A stretch of 64,000 bases of DNA from Acinetobacter calcoaceticus DSM 30006 = CIP 81.8 (GCF_000368965.1 NZ_KB849779.1:1-64000), one strand, 5' to 3'; positions 16,728 to 26,153 are shown, numbered from the stretch's first letter. Notes: generated by a model not told the origin, from the sequence alone. A program made the numbers and translations.

Positions 16728-17288
16728 ATGATTATACAGCAATATAAAATTGTCTTTGCAGGCAGCATGGGGGCTGGAAAAACAGAAGCGATTAAATCGT
16801 TATCTGAGATTCCAATTCTGGAAACAGAAGCATTCAATACCGATGTACAAAGTCACCAGAAAACCCAGACCACTGTAGGTATTGATTATGGTGAAATTAC
16901 TCTAGATGATGGAATCAAAATTGGACTCTATGGCACCCCAGGACAAAGCCGTTTTGATTTTATATGGTCGGTTATTTGTGAAGGTGCGATCGGTATTATT
17001 TTATTATTAGATCATAATAGTCCGAATTCAATTGACGAACTAAATGACTACTTAAAAACCTTTAAAAATTATAATGATAATATTGCGATTGGTATTACTC
17101 ATATTGATGAAAATAAAGAATCCTCTCTTCAGCAATATCGTAATTGGATAAAAGCAAATGAACTGACTTATCCCTTATTCTTCATTGATGCACGAGAGCA
17201 AGAACATATTTTAATGATGGTTGAGTCATTAATTGCATCAATTGAAGTTAAGGTCGGGTCAGTACCACAGGGGAATAATCATGCTTAG
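16728..17288 (+). CDS. Small Ras-like GTPase (COG2229/CvnD-MglA type)
   Basis: The 186-residue protein is a single G domain. P-loop GSMGAGKT (12-19), switch I region TTVGIDYG (48-55), G3 GTPGQSRF (69-76) and G4 THID (124-127) fit the bacterial small GTPases that work with roadblock proteins. The residue aligned with Ras Gly12 is Met14, which may slow hydrolysis, while the glutamine of TPGQ is kept. It overlaps the following roadblock gene by 8 bases, so partner stoichiometry is likely coupled. Proposed role: a GTP switch for polarity, motility or gene control; the output is not evident from sequence. Confidence 0.85.
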   Translation: MIIQQYKIVFAGSMGAGKTEAIKSLSEIPILETEAFNTDVQSHQKTQTTVGIDYGEITLDDGIKIGLYGTPGQSRFDFIWSVICEGAIGIILLLDHNSPNSIDELNDYLKTFKNYNDNIAIGITHIDENKESSLQQYRNWIKANELTYPLFFIDAREQEHILMMVESLIASIEVKVGSVPQGNNHA

Positions 17289-17700
17289 TATTCCATCTCA
17301 AAAACGAACAGCACCAACGCAATTGCTACAACTCGCAAAAAGTGAAGCTCATACTATTTTGATGAATACACGCGGTGTAGATTTCGTGATGATTTGCTCT
17401 TCTGATGGTTTTGAATTAGCAACAGTGAGCCATAAAAACTACCACAACACCACTAAATTAGCGGCTGTCAGCAGTTCAATTTTGGCAATGGTGACTGCAT
17501 TTTTAAAAGAAATTCAACTCACAGGCTGTAATAACATCACGCTAGACGCAGATAATGGCAAAGCCATTTTGACAGCTATTCCTGCTGTTCATCACCCGAT
17601 GGTCATGGTCACCTTAAGTAATAAAGAGGTTCTTTTGGGACAACTGCTGTATAGCCTGAAAAAAGCGAGCCAGATCATTGCCGAGGCTGATGGAGAATAA
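17281..17700 (+). CDS. Roadblock/LC7-domain protein 2
   Basis: From ATG 17281 the protein has 139 residues; this start overlaps the GTPase stop. It has the roadblock pattern RGVDFVMICSSDGFELAT, then TKLAAVSSSILAMVTAF and a C-terminal strand-helix ending LLGQLLYSLKKA. It is closer to the classic MglB/CvnB pattern than protein 1. It is the probable direct partner of the GTPase because the two genes overlap. It ends the cassette at a strong terminator. Confidence 0.85.
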   Translation: MLSIPSQKRTAPTQLLQLAKSEAHTILMNTRGVDFVMICSSDGFELATVSHKNYHNTTKLAAVSSSILAMVTAFLKEIQLTGCNNITLDADNGKAILTAIPAVHHPMVMVTLSNKEVLLGQLLYSLKKASQIIAEADGE

Positions 17701-17717
17701 ATCATGATTCTCCACTA

Positions 17718-17748
17718 AAAAATACCGCTCATATAGAGCGGTATTTTT
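17718..17748. terminator. Bidirectional terminator between the cassette and atuF
   Basis: An 11-bp perfect stem (17720-17730 with 17736-17746) with a 5-base loop is flanked by A and T runs and separates converging transcripts. Confidence 0.9.
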
Positions 17749-17749
17749 A

Positions 17750-19690
17750 TTAAATTTGAATACTAAATAGCATTTGCCGTTTTTTTACTTGTTGCCCTTG
17801 CTGTCCTAAAATATCTTCGACTACACCATCGACATCAGATCTAATCTGTTGCTGGATCTTCATAGCTTCAAGTACCAGTAAGGTTTGCCCTTTCACGACT
17901 TGATCGCCTTTATTGACCAAGATATTGATCACAGCACCATCCATAGGTGCACGAATTTTACCATCTCCCGCAACATCAGCCGTTTCTGGAGCAGCGTAAG
18001 TCACATTGCGAATCGCAACATTGCCATTATCTCGATCTAAATACAGCTGATCGCCGTCTAAAACATATTGAACACGGCGGCGTATACCATCAACAACATA
18101 AGTCAGTTGCTCATCTGTTTTCTCAATGACTTCAATACAAACAGTTTGATCACAGAGCTGTACCGTAAATGTGTTATTTACAGATGAAAGCTGTAACTGG
18201 ATTTGCTGATCGTCATATTTTAGTTTTAAGGGTAATGGAACACCAAGCCCGGTTTGCCATACCGCAGTACCTTTATTTTGGCTAAATAATGCCGCGGCAA
18301 TAGCCAAGATTTCTAAAGATAAAACCTGAGAGTGTAAGCTGCTGTCATCTTGAAAGTGCTGTTGAATGAATGCGGTATTCGTATCACCGGCCACAACAAC
18401 TGGATGACGTAATAAATTAACCAAGAACTGTTTATTGCTGTTCACGCCCAGCAAAACACAATCATCTACAGCACGAGCCAGCAGACGAATCGCATCCTCT
18501 CGAGTTTTACCGTATGCAATCACTTTAGCCACCATCGGGTCGTAGAAAGGGCTAACTTCATCTGTTGCTAACATGCCATGATCAATTCGTACATTTGGCA
18601 AAATTGTGGGTTTCCAACGTAAAACTTGACCTGTTTGCGGCAAGAAATCTTGACGTGGATCTTCAGCATACAAACGGACTTCAATTGCATGGCCCTTGAT
18701 AGACAATTCATGTTGTTGCAATGGTAAATGCTCGCCATTAGCGACACGCAATTGCCATTCAACCAAATCTAATCCTGTAATAAGTTCAGTAACCGGATGC
18801 TCAACCTGCAAGCGTGTATTCATTTCTAGAAAATAGAATTCACCCGATGCATCAAGCAAAAACTCAACAGTTCCCGCGCCTACATAAACACATGCTTTGG
18901 CAGCTGCAACAGCAGCCTCTCCCATTTGCTGACGCAGTTCGGGTGTCATGACTGGACAGGGTGCTTCTTCTACAACCTTTTGGTGACGGCGTTGAATCGA
19001 ACAATCACGCTCGAACAAATACACATAATTGCCATGCGTATCGCCAAAAACTTGAATTTCAACATGGCGCGGCGCAATCACTGCTTTTTCTAAAATAAGC
19101 TCACCTGAACCAAATGCATTTTCAGCTTCTGAACGTGCAGTTTGTAAAGCCTCTACAAGCTGGGATGACTGCTGAACCAAACGCATACCACGACCACCAC
19201 CGCCAGCAGAAGCTTTCACCATTAGCGGGTAACCAATCTGCTCTGCTTGTGTAGCCAAATATTCAAGGTCTTGACGATCTCCCTCGTAGCCCGGCACACA
19301 AGGTACACCCGCTTCAATCATAGCAATTTTTGAAAGTCGTTTACTCCCCATCAACTCAATTGCCGAAGCTGTTGGACCGATAAAAGTAATTTGGTTATCT
19401 ATACAGGCCTGAGCAAAATCGGTATTTTCTGATAAAAAGCCATAACCAGGATGCACAGCATCCGCGCCTGTTTTTTTGCAAGCTTCTATAATTTTGGTAA
19501 TTGAAAGATAAGATTCAGATACTTTAGAAGCTCCAATATAAACTGCTTCATCAGCTTCTTGCACATGGCGAGCATTACGGTCTGCATCGGAATAGACCGC
19601 CACAGTTTGATAACCCATTGCCCTTGCTGTCTGCATCACCCGAACTGCTATTTCACCACGATTGGCAACCAGTACTTTTGAAAATTTCAT
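17750..19690 (-). CDS. atuF: Geranyl-CoA carboxylase alpha (biotin) subunit
   Basis: The 646-residue protein has an N-terminal biotin carboxylase (about 1-450, with the ATP-grasp loop GGGGRGMR and the EMNTRLQVEHPVTE motif) and a C-terminal biotin carrier domain with EAMK, the biotinylated lysine being Lys611. With the AtuC-type carboxyltransferase it carboxylates geranyl-CoA in citronellol/geraniol breakdown. The sequence alone cannot exclude a methylcrotonyl-CoA carboxylase, but the gene sits last in an atuABCDEF-ordered operon headed by the diagnostic atuA. Confidence 0.88.
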   Translation of the reverse strand: MKFSKVLVANRGEIAVRVMQTARAMGYQTVAVYSDADRNARHVQEADEAVYIGASKVSESYLSITKIIEACKKTGADAVHPGYGFLSENTDFAQACIDNQITFIGPTASAIELMGSKRLSKIAMIEAGVPCVPGYEGDRQDLEYLATQAEQIGYPLMVKASAGGGGRGMRLVQQSSQLVEALQTARSEAENAFGSGELILEKAVIAPRHVEIQVFGDTHGNYVYLFERDCSIQRRHQKVVEEAPCPVMTPELRQQMGEAAVAAAKACVYVGAGTVEFLLDASGEFYFLEMNTRLQVEHPVTELITGLDLVEWQLRVANGEHLPLQQHELSIKGHAIEVRLYAEDPRQDFLPQTGQVLRWKPTILPNVRIDHGMLATDEVSPFYDPMVAKVIAYGKTREDAIRLLARAVDDCVLLGVNSNKQFLVNLLRHPVVVAGDTNTAFIQQHFQDDSSLHSQVLSLEILAIAAALFSQNKGTAVWQTGLGVPLPLKLKYDDQQIQLQLSSVNNTFTVQLCDQTVCIEVIEKTDEQLTYVVDGIRRRVQYVLDGDQLYLDRDNGNVAIRNVTYAAPETADVAGDGKIRAPMDGAVINILVNKGDQVVKGQTLLVLEAMKIQQQIRSDVDGVVEDILGQQGQQVKKRQMLFSIQI

Positions 19691-19708
19691 TGTTTTTATC
19701 CTTATCTT

Positions 19709-20545
19709 TTATTGTTCATCGGCCCAATTCGGCAACCGTTTTTGAATAAAAGCCATCGTTCCCTCTTGCCCTTCAACACCACCAACCGCTTGAGCAAATT
19801 GTTGCGCAGCATCATCAAGCAAATGATTCAATGGTTCATTGAGTGTTCGCTGTAATAGTGCTTTCGTCATACGTGAAGCTTGTGGTGCAGCGCGTTTAAT
19901 TTGCTGAATAGTTTCCTGTAATTCCTGCTCTAGCTCTAATTCATTATGAGCAATCTGATGGATTACTCCGACATTGAGCGCCGTAGGTCCTTCAAAACGC
20001 ATCCCCAACAAAGCAAGTCGTCTAGCCTGAGTTAGACCAATACGCTTCACTACAAAAGGAGCAATCTGCGCAGGAATTATTCCTAGCCCAGTTTCAGGCA
20101 ATCCAAACTGGGCATTGTCACGGCTAATCGCAATATCGGAAACACATACCAGACCAAAACCTCCGCCTAGAACAGCCCCTTCTAAAATCACTACAACTGT
20201 CTGCGGGGCGGTTTCAACTTGCTCAAGCATGGCACCAAAATGGCGGTTAAAATCAGCATAAGGTTGTAGGCTACCGACATTGCTCGCTTCAACTCTCAAA
20301 GCTACCATATCTTTAATATCACCACCTGCGCAAAAAGTTCCTCCTTCACCACGGATGATGACCGCACGAATCGAAAGATCATCTTGAATAGCAGCAAAGA
20401 CCTGTTGAATCGCATTAACCATATTCAAATTCATGGCATTACGGCTCTCTGGTCGGTTTAACCAGAGGTATAAAATACTACCGTCCTGTTCTAATTGAAT
20501 GCTGTCATCAATATCTAAAGCTTGTAGAGATTTGGAAAGTGTCAT
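19709..20545 (-). CDS. atuE: Enoyl-CoA hydratase/isomerase, isohexenylglutaconyl-CoA hydratase
   Basis: The 278-residue crotonase-fold protein has the oxyanion-hole segments GTFCAGGDIKDM and LGGGFGLVC and the GLPETGLGIIPA stretch with the catalytic-site glutamate. In the acyclic terpene pathway it hydrates isohexenylglutaconyl-CoA, the product of geranyl-CoA carboxylation and the counterpart of LiuC in leucine breakdown. It lies between the dehydrogenase and biotin-subunit genes with gaps of 10 and 18 bases. Confidence 0.87.
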   Translation of the reverse strand: MTLSKSLQALDIDDSIQLEQDGSILYLWLNRPESRNAMNLNMVNAIQQVFAAIQDDLSIRAVIIRGEGGTFCAGGDIKDMVALRVEASNVGSLQPYADFNRHFGAMLEQVETAPQTVVVILEGAVLGGGFGLVCVSDIAISRDNAQFGLPETGLGIIPAQIAPFVVKRIGLTQARRLALLGMRFEGPTALNVGVIHQIAHNELELEQELQETIQQIKRAAPQASRMTKALLQRTLNEPLNHLLDDAAQQFAQAVGGVEGQEGTMAFIQKRLPNWADEQ

Positions 20546-20555
20546 GGCTTATTCC

Positions 20556-21713
20556 TTATTTTTGTTTTTTTGGCAAGATATCCATAAGTTTGCAGATAAT
20601 CCCCAACATAATCTCATCGGCTCCACCACCAATAGAACCTAAGCGGCCGTCACGGTAAAGCTGAGATGCAGGGTTATCCCACATAAAGCCATTGCCACCC
20701 CAATATTGCAAACAGCTATCTGCAACTTCACGGGTTAAACGTCCTGATTTCAGCTTTGCCATTGAAGCCAGCATGCTGACATCTTCACCTGCAATGTGTT
20801 TTTCACATGCTTGGTAGGTTAATGCTTTTAGCGCTTCCACTTCAGTCATGAGTTCAGCAAAGCGGAAATGGATATACTGATTATTGATGAGTGGCTGACC
20901 GAAAGTGGTACGCTCTTTGGTATAGGCAATGGTTTTTTGAATTAATGTTTCCAATCCTCCAATCGAATTGGCACATGCCCACAGGCGCTCTTCCTGAAAT
21001 TGCATCATCTGCATCATAAAGCCCATGCCTTCTGCACCGACTAAATTACGCTGTGGCACACGCACGTTATCTAAATAAACTTGTGCTGTGGTGGTTGAAC
21101 GCATTCCTAATTTATTGAGCGGTTCTGAAAAACTAATGCCTTTAGTTTTTGCCGGTACAATAATCATCGATTTATTGACGTGCGGTTTATCGTCAGAAGT
21201 GTTAGCTAGAAGGCAGAAAAAGTCGGCTTGTAATGAGTTGGTAATCCACATTTTGCTGCCGTTAATCACATAATCATCACCATCTTTTTTGGCTGTAGTT
21301 TTAATTGCCGCCACATCAGAACCAGCATGAACTTCAGATACAGCAATCGATGCCACATATTCCCCAGCAATGGCTGGTGTTAAAAACTCATCACGTAATT
21401 CTTTACGACCAAAATGTGCGAGAGCTGGTGTTGCCATATCGGTTTGTACACCAATTGCTAAGGGCACGCCCCCACAAGCTGCACGGCCAATTTCCTCGGC
21501 AACAACAAGGTTATAAGAATAATCTAAAGCTAAACCACCATTTTCTTCAGGCTTACAAATCCCTAATAAACCAAGGTCACCCATCTTTTTAAATACATCA
21601 TGAATCGGGAAACGACCCGCCTCTTCCCATTCTGGAATATTCGGATTTAGCTCATTTTCAACAAATTGACGAGCTGTACGGCGTAATGCTTCATGTTCGG
21701 CAGTAAATTTCAT
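20556..21713 (-). CDS. atuD: Citronellyl-CoA dehydrogenase-type acyl-CoA dehydrogenase
   Basis: The 385-residue flavoenzyme has the acyl-CoA dehydrogenase signatures AVSEVHAGSDVAAIKTTA, a WITNS FAD-binding stretch and a C-terminal GSIGGGADEIML motif. AtuD oxidises citronellyl-CoA to geranyl-CoA. The assignment to that substrate comes from its place in the operon between atuC and atuE. Confidence 0.87.
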   Translation of the reverse strand: MKFTAEHEALRRTARQFVENELNPNIPEWEEAGRFPIHDVFKKMGDLGLLGICKPEENGGLALDYSYNLVVAEEIGRAACGGVPLAIGVQTDMATPALAHFGRKELRDEFLTPAIAGEYVASIAVSEVHAGSDVAAIKTTAKKDGDDYVINGSKMWITNSLQADFFCLLANTSDDKPHVNKSMIIVPAKTKGISFSEPLNKLGMRSTTTAQVYLDNVRVPQRNLVGAEGMGFMMQMMQFQEERLWACANSIGGLETLIQKTIAYTKERTTFGQPLINNQYIHFRFAELMTEVEALKALTYQACEKHIAGEDVSMLASMAKLKSGRLTREVADSCLQYWGGNGFMWDNPASQLYRDGRLGSIGGGADEIMLGIICKLMDILPKKQK

Positions 21714-21755
21714 TACATTCTTCCTGATAATTTTTTTAATTGCGGTAAAAGTTGC

Positions 21756-23369
21756 TTAAAAGCGAGACACCCCAAAACGGCTTGGATTCAATGTCCGCTG
21801 CTGTGCTTCATAAATGGTTTGTAAAAGGAAAATCAGTAATTTTCTGGTATCGCGAGGGTCAATAATGCCGTCGTCATGCAACATGGCAGTGTTGAAAAGT
21901 GCGGTAGACTGTTGCTCCAATTTCATGGCTGTACTTTGCTCAAGAAAATCGAGCATTTGAGGATTAGGCTCCTGACCTGAAGCTTTTTGCTTGCCTTCCG
22001 CCACAATACGTAAGACTTTTCCAGCCTGAGCGGCGCCCATTACAGCAACATGTGAGTTCGGCCAAGCAAAAATAAAATCGGGTGATAAACTACGTCCACA
22101 CATCGCATAGTTGCCAGCTCCATACGACCCAGCTACCACAATCGAAATTTTTGGCACAGTACAACTGGCAACAGCCTGAATTAATTTTGAACCATGTTTG
22201 ATAATACCGTTTTGCTCTGCATCTGTTCCCACCATAAAACCCGTGGTGTTATGCAAGAACAATAGCGGACGCTGTGTCTGTTCACACAGGTGAATAAACT
22301 GAGCTGTTTTCGCCGCACCTTGAGGGGTAATCGGACCATTATTAGTGATAATACCGATATGCAAGCCACCAATTTTTGCCCAGCCACATACTGTTAAATC
22401 ATCATATTCCTGCTTAAATTCAAGAAAATCTGAATCATCAACAATTCGGGCTACCACTTCTTTCATATCGAATGGTTGTTTAGGATCACTTGGAATCACA
22501 CCCAATAATTCATCGGCATCGTAACGAGGTTCTTTATAGACTGCATCAACTTGTTTGATCTGTTCTTTCCAGTTCAGATGCTCAAAAATTTCACGTGCAA
22601 GTCGAATACCATCGGCATCATTTTCTGCCAAATATTCGGCGGTTCCAGCAATTTGAGAGTGCATTTCCGCTCCACCCAATTCCTCCGCTGTAGCAACTTC
22701 ACCCGTGGCAGCCAGAAGTAACGGTGGACCTGCAAGAAGCATTTCGGTTTGTTTACGTACCGCAATGACATAATCAGAAAGCCCAGGTTGATAAGCACCA
22801 CCTGCTGTCGCATTACCATGTACAACAGCCAGTTGTGGAATACCTTCTGCAGAAAGGCGTGCCTGATTGGCAAAGGTCATACCACCGTAGGTAAATACTT
22901 CTGCTGCATAATTTAAGTTAGCGCCACCACTTTCGGTTAGGGTAATCAGCGGAAGTTTTTGTTCTAAGGCAATTTTTTGCAAGCGTAAGGTTTTCTGTAC
23001 ACCCATGGGCGACATGGTTCCACCCTTAATTGCACTATTACTTGCAGAGACTAGGCAACGCACACCACTAACAAAACCAATGCCAGCAATCACGCCACCA
23101 CCAGCTTCCGAGCCATCTTTATCATCATGCATGTTGTAGCCAACCAAGCCACATAACTCGATGAAAGGAGAATCAGCATCTAGCATTAACCGCACGCGTT
23201 CATGGGGCAAAATTTTGCCTTTTTTATCGAACTTTGGTTTAGCAGCGTATGATTTATCAATGCTTTTTTTCTGAATTGCACGGACCTCACTCAACTGAGC
23301 AAGTAGAGCATCTTTATTCTTTTGATACTGTTCACTACCAACAGCAATTTCAGACTGGAGAATGGTCAT
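21756..23369 (-). CDS. atuC: Geranyl-CoA carboxylase beta (carboxyltransferase) subunit
   Basis: The 537-residue protein is a propionyl/methylcrotonyl-type carboxyltransferase with two crotonase-fold domains. The glycine-rich oxyanion loops are visible (SGGANLNYAAEV and NATAGGAYQPG, then VAGSYGAGNYAMCGR). It pairs with the biotin subunit AtuF. Published structures attribute geranyl- versus methylcrotonyl-CoA preference to a small-for-aromatic change in the acyl pocket; the local TFANQA sequence, where methylcrotonyl enzymes typically carry a bulkier pair, would suit a larger substrate, but I could not confirm the alignment. Confidence 0.87.
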   Translation of the reverse strand: MTILQSEIAVGSEQYQKNKDALLAQLSEVRAIQKKSIDKSYAAKPKFDKKGKILPHERVRLMLDADSPFIELCGLVGYNMHDDKDGSEAGGGVIAGIGFVSGVRCLVSASNSAIKGGTMSPMGVQKTLRLQKIALEQKLPLITLTESGGANLNYAAEVFTYGGMTFANQARLSAEGIPQLAVVHGNATAGGAYQPGLSDYVIAVRKQTEMLLAGPPLLLAATGEVATAEELGGAEMHSQIAGTAEYLAENDADGIRLAREIFEHLNWKEQIKQVDAVYKEPRYDADELLGVIPSDPKQPFDMKEVVARIVDDSDFLEFKQEYDDLTVCGWAKIGGLHIGIITNNGPITPQGAAKTAQFIHLCEQTQRPLLFLHNTTGFMVGTDAEQNGIIKHGSKLIQAVASCTVPKISIVVAGSYGAGNYAMCGRSLSPDFIFAWPNSHVAVMGAAQAGKVLRIVAEGKQKASGQEPNPQMLDFLEQSTAMKLEQQSTALFNTAMLHDDGIIDPRDTRKLLIFLLQTIYEAQQRTLNPSRFGVSRF

Positions 23370-23379
23370 TCTTTATTCC

Positions 23380-24306
23380 TCACTCCAAGCCTAAATTATT
23401 GTTTTGCTCGGCTTTTTCAGTCTTATCTTTTTTAAAAATTTCAGGGATAAACGCACGATGGAAACCATTATAAGATTCGCTATTTATCGCGTCGCCTAGC
23501 GGATACATTCGTGTTCCCTGCGATGCAGCCCCATCAATACGCAAAGTCACACCAGAGACAAAAGCCGCAGCATCAGATAACAAATAGCAAATTGCGGATG
23601 AAACTTCTGACTCGGTTCCCATACGCTTTAAAGGCACATTGCCAGCAAGACTTGGAATAATCACCTTGGCAAAATCACCGCTATAATTGTCCATTCCAGA
23701 TGAAACAATCCAACCCGGCGCTACAGCATTCACTCGAACGCTAGATTTCCCCCACTCGACCGATGCTGTTTTGGTTAAGTTATCAACCCCCGAACGTGCA
23801 GCACCTGAATGTCCCATTCCTGGCATGCCGCCCCACATATCGGCAGTCATGTTGACAATACTGCCACCATGTTTTGCCATCCATTGGTTATAAGCTTCAC
23901 GCATTAAATAGAAAGTTGAATGCAGATTATTACGCACGACTGCATCAAAGCCGTTCGCAGAGATATTATCTAATGCGGAAGGAAACTGACCGCCCGCGTT
24001 ATTAACCAAACCATCAAGCTTGCCGAACCTCTCAATCACTTCAGCAATCATATTCTTAACTTGTTCTTCTTCTCGGTTATCACACACAACAAAATGAATG
24101 AGTCCGCCATCTTCTGTAATTTCTTGGCTTACTTTCTCTAATTTTTCAATTTTTCGTCCTGTAATCACCACTTGAGCGCCAAGGGCTGCAAGCTCATGTG
24201 CCGTACAACGGCCAATTCCTGAGCCCCCACCTGTCACAATAATGACTTTATTAGCAAAAGCATCTGGTCTAAAAATTGATTGATAACTCATCTTTGTTTC
24301 ATCCAT
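23380..24306 (-). CDS. atuB: AtuB, short-chain dehydrogenase of terpene catabolism
   Basis: The 308-residue protein has a Rossmann NAD(P) motif (TGGGSGIG, about 25-32) and NNAGG (102-106), so the cofactor site is intact. The usual SDR catalytic YxxxK is replaced: the equivalent positions appear to be Ser167 and Arg171. Loss of the tyrosine resembles the 2,4-dienoyl-CoA reductase branch, where serine takes its place. It is the second gene after atuA. Its exact step in citronellol/geraniol breakdown is not settled. An in-frame ATG five codons in is an alternative start. Confidence 0.85.
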   Translation of the reverse strand: MDETKMSYQSIFRPDAFANKVIIVTGGGSGIGRCTAHELAALGAQVVITGRKIEKLEKVSQEITEDGGLIHFVVCDNREEEQVKNMIAEVIERFGKLDGLVNNAGGQFPSALDNISANGFDAVVRNNLHSTFYLMREAYNQWMAKHGGSIVNMTADMWGGMPGMGHSGAARSGVDNLTKTASVEWGKSSVRVNAVAPGWIVSSGMDNYSGDFAKVIIPSLAGNVPLKRMGTESEVSSAICYLLSDAAAFVSGVTLRIDGAASQGTRMYPLGDAINSESYNGFHRAFIPEIFKKDKTEKAEQNNNLGLE

Positions 24307-24311
24307 TCATT

Positions 24312-26117
24312 TTATTTTTCTAAAAGATTTGCCGGAACTTTTACAGGCATATCCAATAATTGTTGAGCAAATGCTTTGCCTTGTGGGTCAATACGCAGGC
24401 TTGCAACACCGCCACCACCCAAGGCATTTTCCAACATAAAATTCAACGCATTTAAACCTGGCAATTCATAACGAATTACTCGTCCTTTTTCAGCATCCAA
24501 AACATGTTTCATATAACTTGCAACAGCTTGCTCTGTGAGTGCTGCACGAATCCAAGGTAAATATTCTGCTTTACGCGCAATCACGCCAATATTGCTATGA
24601 TTGCCTTTATCACCACTACGAGCATGCGCAATTTCAATCAAAGGAATTTCTACTTCATCTCCTTGATAAACTGCTGTCTCACCTGCTGCAAAAGTATTTA
24701 ATTGCTGAGTAGAAGACCCTTCAGGAATTTCAACAGGATAGCGTTTCCCATCAAAATCAACTTCCACATTGACCTGATTTTTATCAATTAAAAATGAAAA
24801 TAACTTAATCACTGGAGATGCCTTAGGCCGTCCTCCAACGATTCCCGCTAAGGCTGGAGCCATTCCTGTTGAAGCCTGTGCAATTTCAGATGCAAAGAAC
24901 ATACACGCTTCTTTAAACATGTGTTTTACAGCAATTTTGACGACTACTTCGCGGCTATTTAATGCTTGGGCATGTGCGCCATAAGTACTTTCGATGCCTA
25001 AAATTTCAACAGATTTTTCACTAAAAGGGGGTACTGAACGCATGGCCAGTACACGCTCACATTTAGTTAAAATGGCATCGGCAATGACTTGCGCTTTTTG
25101 TTGTGCTTCACGCCCTGCGATTAGAAAGCTGACTAAAACTCGATAACCATCAGGATAAGTTGCACTCACTTTATATTGTGCTGTAGGTGCTTGCCCTATT
25201 GCACCAGTCACACGCACTCGATGCTCACCAACTTGTTCTAGGTGCACCTGACTAAAATCAGCAATCACATCTGGTAATAAATAGGCTTGTGGATTGCCAA
25301 TTTCATAAACAATTTGCTCAGCAACCGTTGCGGTAGAAACCAATCCACCTGTACCTTGCGGTTTAGTGACTACAAATGAGCCGTCCTCACTGACTTCAAC
25401 CACTGGAAATCCCATATTGTCGAAGCCTTGAACCAAACGCCAATCAGTAAAATTCCCGCCCGTACATTGAGCGCCACATTCAATCACGTGTCCTGCCAAT
25501 GAACCTTGCGCCAATTTGTCATAGTCCTCTAAAGACCACTGATATTCATGAAGCAATGGAGCAAGAACCACAGCCGAATCTACAACACGGCCCGTAATCA
25601 CAATATCTGCACCTAAATTTAGGGCATCACGAATGCCCACTGCACCTAAATAAGCATTACTGCTCGCCACCTGTTCTGGCAAAGCCTCCCCGCTAAACAT
25701 TTCTTGAATATTTTGTTGTTTTAACTGTTCTTGCTTTGCTAAAAGATCATCACCTAAGACCACGGCCACTTTCAGGTTTAAACCATATTCACTAATTATT
25801 TTTTGCAAAGCATCCCGGCAAGCAAGCGGATTTACCCCACCTGCATTACTAATCACCTTAATCTTTTTTTCTGCAATTTTTTTAAGTAGAGGTGCCATTA
25901 CTCGACTAACAAAATCTAAGGCATAACCATGTTTCGGCTCTACCATTTTCGCTTTTGCCATAATCGACATCGTAATTTCTGACAAATAATCAAAAACCAA
26001 ATAATCAATATCGGTTAAATGCACCAATTGAAAAGCAGCAGTATTGGTATCTCCCCAAAATCCGGAGGCGCAACCTATCTTTACGACACGCTCATCATCC
26101 TGTTGATTACTTGCCAT
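24312..26117 (-). CDS. atuA: AtuA, acyclic terpene utilisation protein (DUF1446)
   Basis: The 601-residue protein is the diagnostic member of acyclic terpene utilisation loci. The first 440 residues match DUF1446 (GCASGFWGDTN near the start, SNAGGVNPLACRDAL, GRVVDSAVV, ECGAQCTGGNF). A C-terminal part of about 110 residues contains HARSGDKGNHSNIG. AtuA is essential for growth on citronellol in Pseudomonas but its reaction is unassigned. It is the first gene of the six-gene operon and divergent from atuR. Confidence 0.92.
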   Translation of the reverse strand: MASNQQDDERVVKIGCASGFWGDTNTAAFQLVHLTDIDYLVFDYLSEITMSIMAKAKMVEPKHGYALDFVSRVMAPLLKKIAEKKIKVISNAGGVNPLACRDALQKIISEYGLNLKVAVVLGDDLLAKQEQLKQQNIQEMFSGEALPEQVASSNAYLGAVGIRDALNLGADIVITGRVVDSAVVLAPLLHEYQWSLEDYDKLAQGSLAGHVIECGAQCTGGNFTDWRLVQGFDNMGFPVVEVSEDGSFVVTKPQGTGGLVSTATVAEQIVYEIGNPQAYLLPDVIADFSQVHLEQVGEHRVRVTGAIGQAPTAQYKVSATYPDGYRVLVSFLIAGREAQQKAQVIADAILTKCERVLAMRSVPPFSEKSVEILGIESTYGAHAQALNSREVVVKIAVKHMFKEACMFFASEIAQASTGMAPALAGIVGGRPKASPVIKLFSFLIDKNQVNVEVDFDGKRYPVEIPEGSSTQQLNTFAAGETAVYQGDEVEIPLIEIAHARSGDKGNHSNIGVIARKAEYLPWIRAALTEQAVASYMKHVLDAEKGRVIRYELPGLNALNFMLENALGGGGVASLRIDPQGKAFAQQLLDMPVKVPANLLEK

Positions 26118-26153
26118 CTTATTTCTCGTTGTTCTGTTTAAAAATTAGTCCCA

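Noticed and set aside
17750..23369. Carboxylase, hydratase and dehydrogenase genes as a leucine (liu) catabolic operon
   Set aside because: The enzymes alone would fit, but the adjoining DUF1446 atuA, the SDR atuB, the gene order and the TetR regulator match the atu cluster. A substrate test would settle it.
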